Shown: positions 47,939-60,463 of the stretch, piece by piece
How positions within the stretch are numbered: position 1 is the stretch's first letter
Layout of the letters: every line of letters begins with the position of its first letter
Origin: Neospora caninum Liverpool
Lineage: Eukaryota > Apicomplexa > Conoidasida > Eucoccidiorida > Sarcocystidae
Direction: 5' to 3'
Assembly (NCBI RefSeq): GCF_000208865.1
Contig: NC_018390.1
Location: forward strand, 723,777-787,776
DNA: 64,000 nucleotides
Notes under the pieces: generated by a model
Database searches by the model: none
What the model was told of the DNA's origin: nothing
Seen by the model: the letters and a program-made list of their open reading frames with translations, nothing else
Program-made: the position numbers and the translations under genes

Positions 47939-50900
47939 ATGCAGACAGACAAGAACTCCAAGGAGGGAGGCTCCATACAGGTGGAAGGTGGGCGCTGCGG
48001 CGAATCGGCAGTGGAGAATGATGATGCCTGTCAGTACACTCCGTTGACTTCTCCTCCAGTGGAAGTGGCGGAAGAAGCAGCTAACGAGGTGGAGAAGGTC
48101 TCTTCGTCGTTGCCAGTCAACGAGAAATACAAGGTACCCAGACAAAATCACACTAGATGTCAAGTACACGACAAGGTAAGCAAGTGAACTAGAAATGTAA
48201 GCATACGAGGCTTGTCGAATGCAACGCCACGTACTGGAGGACCGGGTAAGAGAAGGTCAGTGTTGCAAAGGAGAGCAAGGTGACGTGCGCGGCCGAGTAT
48301 CTTGTGGCACGCAAGCTCTGCGGCATCTTGTGGAACACACGAGAGGAATGCAGCGCATTGCTGGAGTGTGTCGGGGGGGACAGCAGATGCAGGTACGAGG
48401 TGCCCCCTGTGGTCAGAGCCTTATGTGGTCAGCCACAACATCGCGTCCTCTGCATTTTCTTCGGCTCTGGTTCACTTGTCTTCTCTACTCTTCTTTTGTG
48501 CTGTTTCAGGAAACGTACGAGCATATGTACTGGCGCAGCTTACATGATGCAGATTCCTTCTGGCGAGAGGTAAGAACCAAGGGGCTCCTCTCGACTGCAT
48601 ACAGGAAATTCAGCGTACACATGCATGTACCGATATGCATATATATATATATATATGCACGTATGTGTATATATGTGTGCATCATAGAAGTGCGCACATC
48701 TTCGTGTTTTTTGCGTAGGTCTAAACAAACGAATGCGGATACGTTTGCGCGCTGCGTTAATGTGTATTTACATGCGTGCGCGGCTTCGCTATCTGCTTGT
48801 GCACCCGCTTTTTATCGTTGTTTCCGTTGTCCACGCGCAGCAAGCGACGGAGATTTTACGATGGACTTCGCCGTTCACGAAAGTGTTCCACGGCCAGATG
48901 GAAGACGGGAATATCTCCTGGTTCCTGAACGGGAAGCTCAATGTGAGTTTGACTGTCCGGTGCGGCGCTTCCCGCCAGAACGCATAGAGCCACCGAGAGA
49001 TGTTTGGCGTTGTCGGCGGCCGCAGAGCGATTGGAGTCCACTTGTGGACGCTGGCCCCTAAACCCGTGCTGGTCCTGCTTCGTACACAAGTGTGAACCAT
49101 TTCAGTATGTATTTCGTCGCCCCGATCCAGCTGTATGCGCAGATGTTTTTATCTCACAAACATACCGATATTTTGTCATGTCTGTATGTTGGAACACATG
49201 CAGAGCCGTATCATTCATGTGCGCGTGTCCTTGTCGAGGCTTATCAACTTCGCGTCAAGGTCCTTCGCTTTCTCGTTGCTCCTCTCTGTGCATGCAGGTG
49301 TGCGATAACTGCGTAGATCGGTGGGCAGAGAAGTTCCCCAACCGCGTGGCTTTGATCTGCGAGGGCGATGACCCTGAGCAGAGCCGCACAATCACTTACC
49401 GCAAGTTGCTTCGTAAGTTAGCGAAAAGAGAAACAGAGAGGCTCCGCTGTTCTCATTGGAATAAAGGACACGCGTTTCAACAACCGTGGGCAAACGGCTC
49501 CTGTGTGGTACAGCTGCATATAGTACCTTTCTCCATTCCTCGAGGCTCTCAGGCTTCAGCGGTGTCGAGAGAGGTTTGGCTTCCGCTAGACGGAGACGGG
49601 ATGCATTCTTCGTCGCGTTTGAAAGCTGTCTTCAATCGCTTCAAGTTAGTACTGTCTCAGCCACTGCAGCAGCGGCTTCCGGGCTTCGCAGGCGGAAGGG
49701 GCTGTGTGGCGAGCTTGCCTCGAAGCCATTCAAAGCCTCTTTACCTGACCACGGGTTTTGCGACCTTGCTGACAAAGCGGCTCACATGCGCTGCGTGCGT
49801 TCAAGGTTCAGAGCGTTTCACGGTGCGGGCCTCCTTGGCCTCCGTTTTTTATTCAGGCAAGGTTTGTCAGTTCGCGAATATGCTCAAACGGTTGGGCGTT
49901 CGCAAGGGCGACGTCGTGAGCATCTACCTCCCTATGGGACCGGAAATCGTCTACTCGATGCTGGCGTGTGCCCGGATAGGCGCCGTCCATAGGTGAGTCA
50001 AGACGCGGAGGAAATACCATGCACAACTCGATGCCGCCGTGCATCGCGTGCTGTACCCCATGAGCCGCTTCATCATTTCTAACAGTGTGGACCCATAGAC
50101 AGAACAAGGCCGAGGCAGCTGCTGCGTTTGCAGCTACCTACCACGCTGGCTTTGGAAAAAGGCGATGCAAGACGATGCGCGCACGAGGGCGATCGTGCCA
50201 GGGATCTCTCCGAGACCCGGTGCCCAGCAGGTTCCGGTTCTGGAGCTTTTACCAAGCAACCCGCAGTAGATCGGCCAATCGGCCGCAGGGCGTGCGGCGT
50301 GGTGGGGTTTGTGTGTCGCGTACGTCCTCGAGCCCCTGAGGGGCGAGGGGACACGGCCGTGCATCTGGCTTGGTCGTTTTCTGACTGCGACTCCTCTCCG
50401 ACGCGACACTTTCTGTCTCCGGTGTCGTGCTCAGCGTGATTTTTGCGGGGTTCGCAGCAAGCAGCTTGGCCGAGAGAATCCACGACGCACAGAGTCGCAT
50501 TGTAAGTCCTGCTCCCCGCCATTTCTCTCCTGCGTGTCCTCGTTCCTTCTCGCCCGGTGGGACTGGACAGGGCCCGCTCAGCAGGTGGTCCGGTGGCCCG
50601 TCAGGCGCCTGTTGTGTCAGCGTCTCGACAGAGCGCCGGAGGGGGAAAACGCATGCATGGTTTTCTTGAGACGAAGCAAACGTGGGAAGTTGCTCCAGAG
50701 TGTTTTGCTGCGCGCACTACGCCATCTTCAGCACAACCCAAGGCCGGAGAAAGGGGTCAACGGAGCGATTTCATTTGTACCCCCTGCAGTTACTTGGCGC
50801 GGCTACCCTTGTTTTCGATCCACACAGCGTGTTGGTGTGGGTGCTACATGCGCAAGACGGGCACCAGCAGACGGAAAGGAACGGAACTCATCTTTGTTTC

Positions 50901-53900
50901 TGCCGATTGCCTTCCTTGTTCGTCTCTGCAGTTAATCACGGCGGATCATGGTTCGAGAGGTGGGAAGACAATCTATTTGAAGGACATCGCAGATGAAGCC
51001 CTGGAGATGTGTCCTGCGGTTCGACACCTTGTCGTCTTTCGGTGCAAAGGTGAGGAAAAAACGACGGCGAGTGGCGTCTCGGAGAAACAAAGCTGGGGCC
51101 GTTTTCCGCAGGCGGCAAGGTTCACGAACGTCCGTGTCCTGCTTGGTCTAGCCCTTTTCGTGTTTGGAATCGTATGTTTCGTGGTCGTGTTTTCCAGGAG
51201 AGGTCTGGAGAGGGTCGTTGCGAGCGCGCTTGTGGAGAACGGCTTGGTTTCTTCCTTCTCAGCGAGCTTCAGCGATGTCCTTCCCCAAGTCGAAAACGGC
51301 TGTGGCGCGGCGCTTGATGATTTTATGCAGAGCGTCTTTTCTCTCTGCGTGTGTTTTTCGCTCTTTTTTGACTTCTTCAGGGGAGCCTTTGAAGAAGTGG
51401 GTTGAGGGCAGAGACATCTGGGGCGACGACTTGGTGTCGCAAATGCAACCGTACTGCCCCCTCGAGGTGATGGACAGCGAGGATCCATTGTTCATTCTGT
51501 ACACGTCGGGATCTACCGGAAAACCGAAAGTACGCTCACGCTTTGTTTAGAGGGTCTCTGCATGCTTTGCTGGCTCGTCCGCATGTTCTTCCTGTGTGTT
51601 TCGGCCTCTTCCCTTTTTGCTTCCCTTTGGCCATTCCCCGCTCCAGCATCGAGACCCCGCGTCTCCGTTCTGCCTCCAGCCGCGCATCTTTTGTCGTGTC
51701 GCTCATCTCGTCCTCGGGAGCGCGTCACCATTTTGAAGAGTGGTGTGGCAACCTCGGGGACCGCCTGCACTCTCCTTTCCCTCCACGGAGACACGGTTTT
51801 CGTTTCTGCCCCAGTGTGAGCCCGGCGCCGTGTGCAGTTGCGACCAAGCAGGGGACTGTCTCCCTTTTGCGCGGAACTCTTGTGTTTTCCGTCCCCTTCT
51901 GTCCGCTCCCTGTTAGGGGTTGTGCCACAGCACAGCAGGCTATCTGCTCTACGCTGCGCTCACGCACAAGTTCGTCTTCGACTACCACCCTGGCGACGTC
52001 TACGCCTGTGTGGCAGACTGCGGGTGGATCACGGGCCACTCGTACGTCGTCTACGGCCCTCTGTGTAACGGCGCGACGACGCTTCTCTTCCAGTCCATCC
52101 CAAATTACCCGGACCCAGGCAGGTGAGCCGACGCAGCGGGGACTGCGGAGTGGTGCGACGTGCGGTTCAAGTTCGAACCGCCATCGTGGGGTTTTCCGAA
52201 GTGCCGGGGCCAAGAAATTGTAGCAGCCCACGCGTCGGGGATCCGCTTTACGGAGTGAGACGGCGCGCGCGCGAGGTGTCCGCGACGGTTTCGCTCCCCT
52301 ATGAGACACGCGAGGCAATGAACCCCGCGGCCGTCTTCTGTCCTGAGCAGGTACTGGCAGATGATCGAGAAGTGGAAGGTGACCCAGTTCTACACAGCCC
52401 CGACTGCCCTTCGGTGAGCGCCTGTGTCGAGCCGTGCCTGTCGCGTTTCAGTTGGTGTTCTCGACCTTTTTTTCATGTGAAACATCAGCATATCGGTGTT
52501 GGGTGAGGAAGCGACATCGGCTATACCCACAGATGGAGAACAGCACTTGCCAGGGCAAAACCGGCGTAGAGAAAACGAGCTCTGTGTGTCCCTGTCACGA
52601 TATTCGTCAGCACGAATTGAGCTGCAAATGAGAGGCGCGCAGGGGCGAGTCGGTTCACCGGTTCTCGCTTCACAACTTCTCGCTCTTCATCTGTCTCTTT
52701 CCACCACGTGCCAAAACGGCGTTCACCGGACCTTTCGTCAAGACAGCACACCTGTTTCGTCAGCATTGCCGGTTCGCTTTTCTCCTCTCCGCCTTTCCTC
52801 GGCTTGTGTCTCTTCGGTTGCCCCTCGTTCGGTTTTCTTTTGTGTGAGAAGCCGGAGCGTGTGATCTCGCGCATATCGACCTTCCCTGCTTCGCCCCTCC
52901 CACGCTGCGGAGTGCGCCGCGCGAAGTTCCGTGCTTCGAACCGTTTTGTATCTCGTGCTGCGTGCAGAGCTCTGATGCGCTTTGGCGACAGCTGGCCACA
53001 AAAGTACGAGCTGTCAAGTTTGCGCGTGCTCGGATCTGTCGGCGAGCCAATAAATCCAGAAGCCTGGCGGTGGTACGCGAGCGTCATCGGCCAAAATCGC
53101 TGCTCAATTGTCGACACGTACTGGCAAACGGAGACTGGAGGCCATGTGTTGACGCCGATCCCGGGAGCGACAGTGACCAAGCCGGGGTCCGCGACTCTCC
53201 CTTTCTTCGGCATCGACCCTGTCGTCCTCGACCCTGTCACCGGCAAAGAGAAGACGGGAAACAACGTGTGCGGTGTGCTGTGTCTTCGCCGCCCGTGGCC
53301 AGGTGAGGAACGACAGGAAAAAGCCGGCTTAAAGACGCGAGGCGAAGAAAGAGTCGCGACGCGACAAAGGTGCGGGGCTGTCGAGGCGCCATGCGGTAGA
53401 AGGAGGGTCGAGATCCAGTGGTGCCTTTTTTTTCGGGGTGTTTCAGAAAACGGGAGGGGGGAGGGGGGCTATCCTTCACGCATCATATTCAGTTTTTATA
53501 CAAGCCGGTTTCTGTGCAAATGCATCTGTATATCGACAACTGCAACATCTGAACTTACAGCGCATCTCCCTCGCCAGTTCTCCGTCCCCGTTCATGCATT
53601 GCGTTTGCAGATGTGTCCGTGTCTGTGGGCGTGAATGTACGCGAGTGTGGGTGTCTGTAATTCTGGGCTTTCGGCTTCGCCGAACGTTGTCCCTTTCCTG
53701 TCTTTGTTAGAGGCAGCTCACGTGGTTGCGCGTACGGGATCTGCTTGGTTTCTCAGGAATGGCCCGGACTGTGCACGGCGCGCATCTCCGTATGATGAGC
53801 ACCTACTACTGGCCCTACAGAGGCTACTTTTTCACCGGCGATGGCGTTTTCAGAGATGCAGACGGCTATTACTGGATAACGGGCCGAGTTGACGACACCC

Positions 53901-55591
53901 TCAATGTCTCAGGTAGATCTGAAGTTGGAGAATATCGAGGACAAATCCCCAGAGGAACGCACAAACTGAAGAAGACGGCTAAACACAGACAAGATCCCGT
54001 TTTCTCTTTTTTTTTCAACCAAGTCCAAAGACGCGTATATACACACATATACGTATATATATGTATATATATATATATAGGTACGGGTCGGTTTCCGTAC
54101 CGGCCAGTAGCTGTGTGTACATGTGTCCATCCGAAGCTTTCAACATGAATACGCCGCGTAGATGTATCGAACAAGGCTTCAGCTGAGGCGCTCGGCGTCG
54201 GCATCTCCCCTCAACTGGTCCTTGTCATCCAGAGGTGATGCTTGGACAGCGGCATTCTCGTTTTGCCCGTGCGTCACCGTCTGTTCGACGCGTGGAAACG
54301 AAGACGGACGATGCCAGGCTCTCGCCACCCCGCAGTCTTCACACCAGACGACCTCTTGCGTCCTTGTTGGCTTCAGGTCACCGTCTCACAACTGCGGAGA
54401 TCGAGCACGCGCTTGTGCAGCACGAAGACGTTGCCGAGGCGGCGGTCGTTGGAGTTCCCCATGAAGTGAAAGGCTCAGGAATCTTTTGTTTCACCGTTCT
54501 CAAGGTCAGCCTCCTTTACGCAAAAGGGCGGCAGAGCGGCACGCGCGAAAAGGGGACCACTTTTTTGGCAGGTCTCATTCTTTCGCAGCGTGCGTCTTGC
54601 CAGCGAGATATGAAAAAATGGAGCGGAACGTGTGGGCATGCCGTGCCTTCACGGCTTGAGTGCGGACTGCGTCGAGAGTGCGGTTGCTCGAAACGTCGCC
54701 TTCTTTTTCTTGTGCATGCATTCGAGATCTGCGGGCAGTTAGTTCCTTTTGCAAGAACACAACGCGATGTCTGGCCACGCCTTTGCAGCCGCTTCTCTCA
54801 CGTCGACGTGGTTCTGTTCCTTTTTCTCCGTCGTGTTTCGCGACAACATGGCTTCCTCTGACTGCCTATCCGCCCGTTAACCTTTTCTTTTTCAACCAGG
54901 AAAACGTGCCGGTTCGGCCGCAGCTCGAGGATGAGCTGAAGCGAGTCGTCCGAAAGTACATTGGTCCCATTGCGACGCCCGACTACATTTTGATTGCCCA
55001 AGGTATGTCCCTGTATATATATGTTTATCTTTGAATGTCTACGTTCAAATATACATGCACATGGGCAGCTATATTTGTTTTTTGTCGAGCTGCAGATGTC
55101 TATTCCGCGGGCGTCGTGGAGGGTCGTTGCCTCCGTTCGTTTGTGGAAGACGCCTGAGAGTGTTTCGTCTGCTCGAGAGAACCAGTGTATGGCGAACAGG
55201 GTCGGAGAGAGCCTTGCGCGTGCGTTTACCGGCTGTCTCAGATCGTCCACAGGCCCCGGGTGGGATGCAGGGGCTGTGCCTCTGACCGCGACAGACGCAG
55301 TTGCCTAGGAGCGGCGCGTTTCGTGTGTCTGCGGCGTTTTTCTCGGGCGTCCGAGTTTGCTCTTTGTGTCAGCGTCTTGGTTCCATTCTGCCTCGCTCCG
55401 TTTCTGCAGATCTTCCCAAGACAAAGAGTGGAAAAATCCTGCGTCGTATTCTGCGAAAAATCGCAGCCTTGGAGACTGACGACTTCGGCGACACAAGCAC
55501 TCTGGTCAACCCCCACTGTCTCGATACCCTCATTGAAGCGGCGAAGCGGTCGCGGGAGGGGACGCTTGCGGTCAAGGCTCAAAGTGCGTAG
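47939..55591 (+). CDS. ACS: Acetyl-CoA synthetase (AMP-forming acetate-CoA ligase)
   Basis: Converts acetate, ATP and CoA to acetyl-CoA, AMP and diphosphate. Fifteen exons with consistent phases: 47939-48175, 48510-48569, 48841-48942, 49298-49412, 49857-49992, 50435-50501, 50932-51049, 51381-51529, 51917-52122, 52351-52413, 52968-53302, 53757-53912, 54377-54504, 54900-55002 and 55410-55591; 718 residues in all. ANL-superfamily motifs: [10 protein letters not shown] phosphate-binding loop (about 319), [27 protein letters not shown] (about 466-477), [24 protein letters not shown] hinge, and [18 protein letters not shown] at the C-terminus, whose SGK lysine (about 667) is the catalytic residue inactivated by acetylation in other ACS enzymes. 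The first exon adds about 79 residues rich in Glu/Ser with no clear targeting peptide; an alternative donor at 48133 would shorten it by 14 residues. Nucleocytosolic location is likely. In Toxoplasma, ACS shares acetyl-CoA supply with ATP-citrate lyase. Confidence 0.96.
48639..48656. repeat. (AT)n microsatellite in ACS intron 2
   Basis: Nine AT units flanked by GCAT palindromic steps (ATATGCATATAT, ATATATGCACG), inside the intron after exon 2 of the acetyl-CoA synthetase gene. Confidence 0.75.
54036..54079. repeat. TA-rich compound microsatellite in ACS intron 12
   Basis: GTATATACACACATATACG followed by TATATATATGTATA-type repeats, within the intron between exons 12 and 13 of acetyl-CoA synthetase. 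It is similar in type to the array in the first RPC4 intron. Confidence 0.8.
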
Positions 55592-55841
55592 CAGGCAACG
55601 GTGCACCAAGCCGAGAACGTGTGGAAGCACGCGCAAATATACGGATGCGTGACCAAGAATCAGGACTCCGTCACACCGGTGAAGGCAGTCTCGTCTGATA
55701 TGGCGCACACATGACAGCTTTAACACGTGCGTATGTAAATAGGCATGCGAGAGAATACCCCGGTTTACGTGGACAGACCTGACGGGCTGAAAGTCCCAGA
55801 CGGTCGACGGTGACATAAGGCGGATACGCGCAGAGATGTGC

Positions 55842-55863
55842 GTATATATATATATATATATGT
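55842..55863. repeat. (TA)n microsatellite downstream of ACS
   Basis: About ten TA units in the presumed 3' flank of the acetyl-CoA synthetase gene. Confidence 0.8.
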
Positions 55864-57715
55864 AGGCCTTTCGCCTGGGCGCTGCCACGTTGACACGCTA
55901 GTACTTTGTCTCGGGGCGAGGAGGCGGCAGAGGAAGGCCGGAGAGATGTGGGAGCTCTCTGGCAAATAGAAAGGCCGGTACACAGCTGACAGCGGAGTTC
56001 AGGACACGGGCGGGAGCAGCGGATAAGAAAGGGAAGCCGCTGGGGCAGTGCGCAACGAACAGGGGGGAGCGTTTGTTTTGTGAAGTGCAGGCCGCATATC
56101 CGTGAGTGTTCGCTGAAACGTGTTAGTGCGTTGTGGCCGGGGGAATGAGACAGGCAGCAAGGGAAGGGGAGCAGTTTGTGGGACCGTGTTCTTCCAAAGT
56201 TGAGAGCTCGTCGTCGCTTCTGGAGTTAATATAGAGGCGCGAAAGGGCAACGGGAGAAACGAGTTTCTTTTCAAAGTTCGCTACACGTGATGTCCGTGTC
56301 CCCTCGTTTCAGTGCTGTCCGGTCCGGCGCTGTTTTGTTTTGTGTCAAGTTTTATACCGAACGCAAGGAGAATCTTGAATAGAGGGAACAATACGTTAGG
56401 GAGTCTAGTGTGGTCATATCCGCAAAACAAATCTTAGTGCTAGCAGTTGTGTGCCACAAATACACATATCCCTAGGCTTCCGTCTCTGTCTCTATATATG
56501 TATATATCAGGACGGAGATTTGGAGGGACTCGCATACAGTGTCTGTGTGTGTTCAGGCTTTGCGTCAATCCGATAAAACAGTGGTAAATTATAGCTCGAG
56601 CGTATGTGTTGCGCGCGCAACATGGTCGGGAACCACAGTAAAAGTTTCGGCGTAGGGAGCTGGGATATTTGCGGATCGATGAGCGTACCCTCGTCGGTTT
56701 CTCTACATCTGTATTTCCATCTATCGTATGCATGCATAGAAATGTGAGTTCACACGTGCGTGTAATTACTGCTTATATATACGTATGTATATTTCTGCAT
56801 ATACGTAGAGTGAGGGAGTCGACCTCAACGGCGATGCGTGTCGGGGATGCCTAGTTTCTCCTTTTTTGCGTATTTGCAGTACGCCCTGTTCCGGAGTTCC
56901 TAGAGATGCCTGCAAAGATGAGTGTTCGCCTTCGCCTCGGTCCCTTCTTTTGTATTTCCCTCATGTCGACGATAAATGTCTGATCCAACATGTGGGGGAT
57001 TCCCTGTTTGTGTTCTTCGTGTTTCCTACGCGATCGACGCATAAGAGAGTACACATGCCTCTGACAGGACAGAGCAACGCATAAATCGCAATGCTTAAAT
57101 TTGTACAAGGAGCGAGACGTTCCTCGGCGGCTCGCTGAACTTTGCACCAAGGTAATCTGCGCTTCCACACAAGGAGGGCGTCTCCAGCAGTCTACTGCAG
57201 ACACGTTCTCATTCCGCGCTAATACATGTTCTCAGCGACAGAAGATTACGCCTGAGGATGCATACGTATATACGCATACCCCAGTGCATTTATAGATGAA
57301 TGCAGGCGTTTCCGGAGGCTGAAGTCGAGTGCAGGAACGGTAATGCCGCTGTAGGGTCTCGTGTGGAGCATTTCAAAACGCGTGAAATTTACCATAAATC
57401 GGGGTAGTGTTGTCTTATTCCCTGTAGTAATGGCGAGAACTCTGTAGAATACGACAGGCAAAGACAGCGCATCGTGTCGACCACGGCTGGCCAGTACTCC
57501 TCTTTGAATGCAGCAGCATTTACCCGATCACCCTCTTCCTCAGCTCTACACCGCAGTCGGGGACTCGGCGATACAACAAATACTCTCAAGCATTCACCAT
57601 AAAAGGCGGCAGTGGCTTACGAGAGTTGGGCCGCGTCCCACGCAATTCATTTTCGTAATGGCCACAACACTTTCTCGCGTTTGAGTAAAACGGAGGTGGG
57701 TGTCTCAAGGTGTCG

Positions 57716-58174
57716 ATGCAGTGCAACAAGCTACCGCCATACCGTGTCGACAATGCCGAGCCTCCTGTTCGCAAGCGTGTTATTCGCTTTCATTATTCCC
57801 AGCATGCTGAAGACACTTTTCTGCCGAAGTCAAGAAGGTGGAGTCGTGGGGACTCCTTAACAGAAGCTCAGATTCATACCGAACGCCTTTTTTTCGGCGT
57901 TTGCCAAAATGTCAAACAAACCCAGGGAACTCCGTTTGTACGGGATCCTGTTCCTTTAGAACTTTGGAATTTCATGAACTACGGACAGTGCCACACGGGA
58001 GCTAACAATAGCTCCACGAATGAAACGACTGGCTCTTCACCTTTGCCGTCCAAGGAAGATTGCGTACTGCAGTGTCGCACGAGCGGCTTGCACTTTTTAT
58101 CGTTCTTTCCGTTGCTGTTTCCTAGGGAAAGAAGGGACGACCACTCGACAAATCCAACATCCGCGAATACTTAG
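57716..58174 (+). CDS. Doubtful small ORF, unrecognised
   Basis: Open frame of about 152 codons from an ATG in GTCGATGCA. The translation has normal-looking composition with several cysteines (FMNYGQCHTGANNSSTNETT, KEDCVLQCRTSG) but matches no family I know. A second frame inside it opens with a signal-peptide-like stretch (ATG at 57753, MPSLLFASVLFAFIIPSML) and stops after about 35 codons; this could be a first exon if spliced, yet I found no convincing acceptor. It may be a real small gene, an exon pair, or non-coding sequence. Confidence 0.2.
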   Translation: MQCNKLPPYRVDNAEPPVRKRVIRFHYSQHAEDTFLPKSRRWSRGDSLTEAQIHTERLFFGVCQNVKQTQGTPFVRDPVPLELWNFMNYGQCHTGANNSSTNETTGSSPLPSKEDCVLQCRTSGLHFLSFFPLLFPRERRDDHSTNPTSANT

Positions 58175-58525
58175 TGATCCCTTACTTGCCCAAAACTGAT
58201 TTGTAGTTGTTCTATAAAGTTCACACTTGCCAGTCCCCCTGCTTTGATAGGAGCGGTACATCAACAGAGAGGAGAGAACCACACGCGCCTCAAATGTTCC
58301 CCGCAGCTGAAAGACGGAATCGTTATCAAGCGCCAGGTAGTCCTGGACACTGAATCCATGAGCGTGAACATTCTAGTGCTGTTGAATATATTTACACGAT
58401 TTTAAATGGTAGATATGGAACAAACTGTCTCCAGACGTTCTTAACCCAGCTCACGTGTTACATGTGACGGTGAACTATCGTTCCTAACTGAATCTTGTTC
58501 AATAACCAGGGTGTCGTGAGCCGCC

Positions 58526-58954
58526 ATGGACGCGCTGATACAATCCGAGAACTTTTTGCGTTATTTCGTGTCACTTTTGACTGCTCACGTCTACACCGGT
58601 CCAGACGACAAGGAAGCACGCGTGAAAAACGCAATAGCACGAGCACCGGAGCGAGTGAGAACTGCGGTTAAACTGGGGACAGAATCCAGGGAGAAGCTGC
58701 ACGAGACTTGCTGTCCCTCCGGAATTGCCATCGCGGCGCGAATTACAAGATCTGGGGTGGAACGGAGACAAATTTCCGCCGAGGCTCAACAAAACAGTGG
58801 GAGGGACCGACCGAAAGCGAAAACCAGGAGTGCGATGAGGGTGTGTCTGCCAGAGAAATGTCTTTTCCTGCCATGTTTCTTTGTAATGAGGAGGGGTGTG
58901 TCGGAGAAATGTCTCTTTCATGTTTCTTTCGCAGCTAGCTGCGGCGCAAGCTGA
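58526..58954 (+). CDS. Possible small protein or first exon, unrecognised
   Basis: Open frame of 142 codons whose ATG at 58526 has a strong context (GCCGCCATGG). The N-terminal part looks like a helical domain (MDALIQSENFLRYFVSLLTA, then DDKEARVKNAIARAPERVRT), followed by a basic linker. The last 35 residues come from an imperfect DNA repeat (PEKCLFLPCFF and SEKCLFHVSF) and look non-native, so the true exon may end near the GATGAG|G at about 58839 or earlier. No matching downstream exon could be fixed before the next gene at 60464. No family was recognised. Confidence 0.32.
   Translation: MDALIQSENFLRYFVSLLTAHVYTGPDDKEARVKNAIARAPERVRTAVKLGTESREKLHETCCPSGIAIAARITRSGVERRQISAEAQQNSGRDRPKAKTRSAMRVCLPEKCLFLPCFFVMRRGVSEKCLFHVSFAASCGAS
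58841..58930. repeat. Imperfect tandem repeat of about 40 bases
   Basis: GTGTGTCTGCCAGAGAAATG with its following pyrimidine-rich CATGTTTCTTT block (58841-58883) recurs as GTGTGTCGGAGAAATGTCTC with CATGTTTCTTTC (58896-58930), with small deletions. It is a local duplication at the end of the doubtful ORF starting at 58526. Confidence 0.6.
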
Positions 58955-60463
58955 AAAATGTCTGCCGCCGGCTAGCCAGCACGGACGAGGCGTCGAGCGT
59001 GCGGCTCTGCGTTTCTCTTGCCTAGACCCTCGTTGAATCTCTCTGTTTCTGAGCACGCATGCTTCTTTTCAGACAAAGGCTCGGGTGCACCGAAAACAGA
59101 ACTGGAGCGTCCGGGAAAACCCTGAAAGGCTCACCAGTCAGAGGAACACACTTAGGTCCGTCTGCCACAAGAGGCTCTCCGACAACACAGCCTGGTGAAT
59201 CTAGGGATAGGCGCGCGTGTACGCTCAACACGCGGAAGGCATTATTCTGTGGAAGGATCTTTTGTCGACTGAAAACCACCCAAATGCGTTTTCTTGAGGA
59301 GGACGTCTCCGTTTTCTAGTTTTCGCTATTCGAGTGGCTGTGAGAAGGAAGGAAACGTCGCTGGGGATCTTTTGCCACAACGGCGCGCGCCGGGTCGTCA
59401 AATTGAGAGGGAACCTCAAGATGGGAGCGTCTCCGGCGGACCTGGGGTGAAAATTTGGACTTTTTGTCGCACTCGGCCACAGGACTCCGTCAGCTCCTAA
59501 TATAAGATGTGGAGTACCCTTCGCGAGTGATCTCTTTCCTTTCCTTTTCGTCCTTTTTTCTTCTTTTGTAAGTGGGGCTGGTCTCCCGCGCGTGTGTCCT
59601 AGGCTGTCAACTCTCAACTCGAAAACACCATCGATATCCTCCACGTTTTCCTTCGTTTTTGAGTCCACTTCCCTTTCCATTTTACCGGGAGCTACCTCTC
59701 CTTTTAAGAATAATTGCCTCCTTTTTCCTTAGCGTGTCGTTCTTCAAACTGGCACCGTCTATTTGTGTACCGTCGTCGTTGCATTCTGTTGCGGGTACCT
59801 TGGGTAGCTGTAAGTTTCCCGGCCTTCGCCTTCGGCAGCTATTCGCGAGAGTGCTTTGGTCGTTTTCGCCAGACATACTGCGAACCCGCCTGGTCCCTTC
59901 TTCTTGGCCTTCCTCCTTTCTGGTGTACCGCGATTACTTTCGCCGACCGTGTGGCGCGTGGACTTGCAAGGTAACAGCAAAACCATTCTTTTTTTGCCTT
60001 GGTGCCCGTCAGTCTCTCTCGGGTTGCTCTTTGCTAGCCTGTTTCCTCCCTTCGTGCGATTTAGGAGTGCTGTCACGTGTGTTGTTAGTTTCGTTGTCGA
60101 GTCTTCTTCAAGGCCTGTCTCTCATGAGCTCGTACCCAGCAGCGGTGCCCACCCTGTCACCGTGTTCGCCGCTCGGCTTCGATTCCCGTTGTCGGACCAC
60201 TTTTCCGGTTGCCTTTCGTCCGCCTCGCTGAGTGGCGCCTCGGAAAAGTCCCTTTCCCTCTGCGTTCCTCATTTTTGACTCACAGGCGGCGCCTGCTTCG
60301 GTGTTCACGCGTCAATTTGAAGTCCGAAAAGTCGCTCCGGGGCGTGTCTATACAGCTGGTATATCCGTATATGGACGTAAATAAGATAGGCACGACTCTC
60401 AGCATACATCGAGCCGAACATTTCTGAAAATTTTATCTGCGGTGTAATCTTGTCGAAGGAAAG
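58955..60463. other. Pyrimidine-rich region upstream of the ankyrin-like gene
   Basis: The plus strand is rich in C and T from about 59520 to 60280, giving long open but low-information frames (59572-60231) with no start context or recognisable product. It probably holds the promoter and 5' untranslated region of the gene that starts at 60464. Confidence 0.45.

Larger units (their letters stand above)
55592..58525. other. Region downstream of ACS, mostly without a supported gene
   Basis: The stretch begins with the 3' flank of acetyl-CoA synthetase. It contains TA microsatellites (near 55842-55863, 56491-56508 and 56775-56802), a TGCATGC element at 56729-56735, and one doubtful open frame at 57716-58174 listed separately. 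Nothing else could be supported. Confidence 0.45.

Noticed and set aside
52160..52182. GGTTCAAGTTCGAACCGCC segment resembling a tRNA T-arm
   Set aside because: It is a simple inverted repeat inside an ACS intron; no acceptor stem, D-arm or anticodon arm can be fitted around it.
59572..60231. 219-codon plus-strand frame
   Set aside because: It lies in a pyrimidine-rich tract that is open by composition, giving Leu/Ser/Phe/Pro-rich sequence without a start context; more likely promoter and 5' untranslated sequence.
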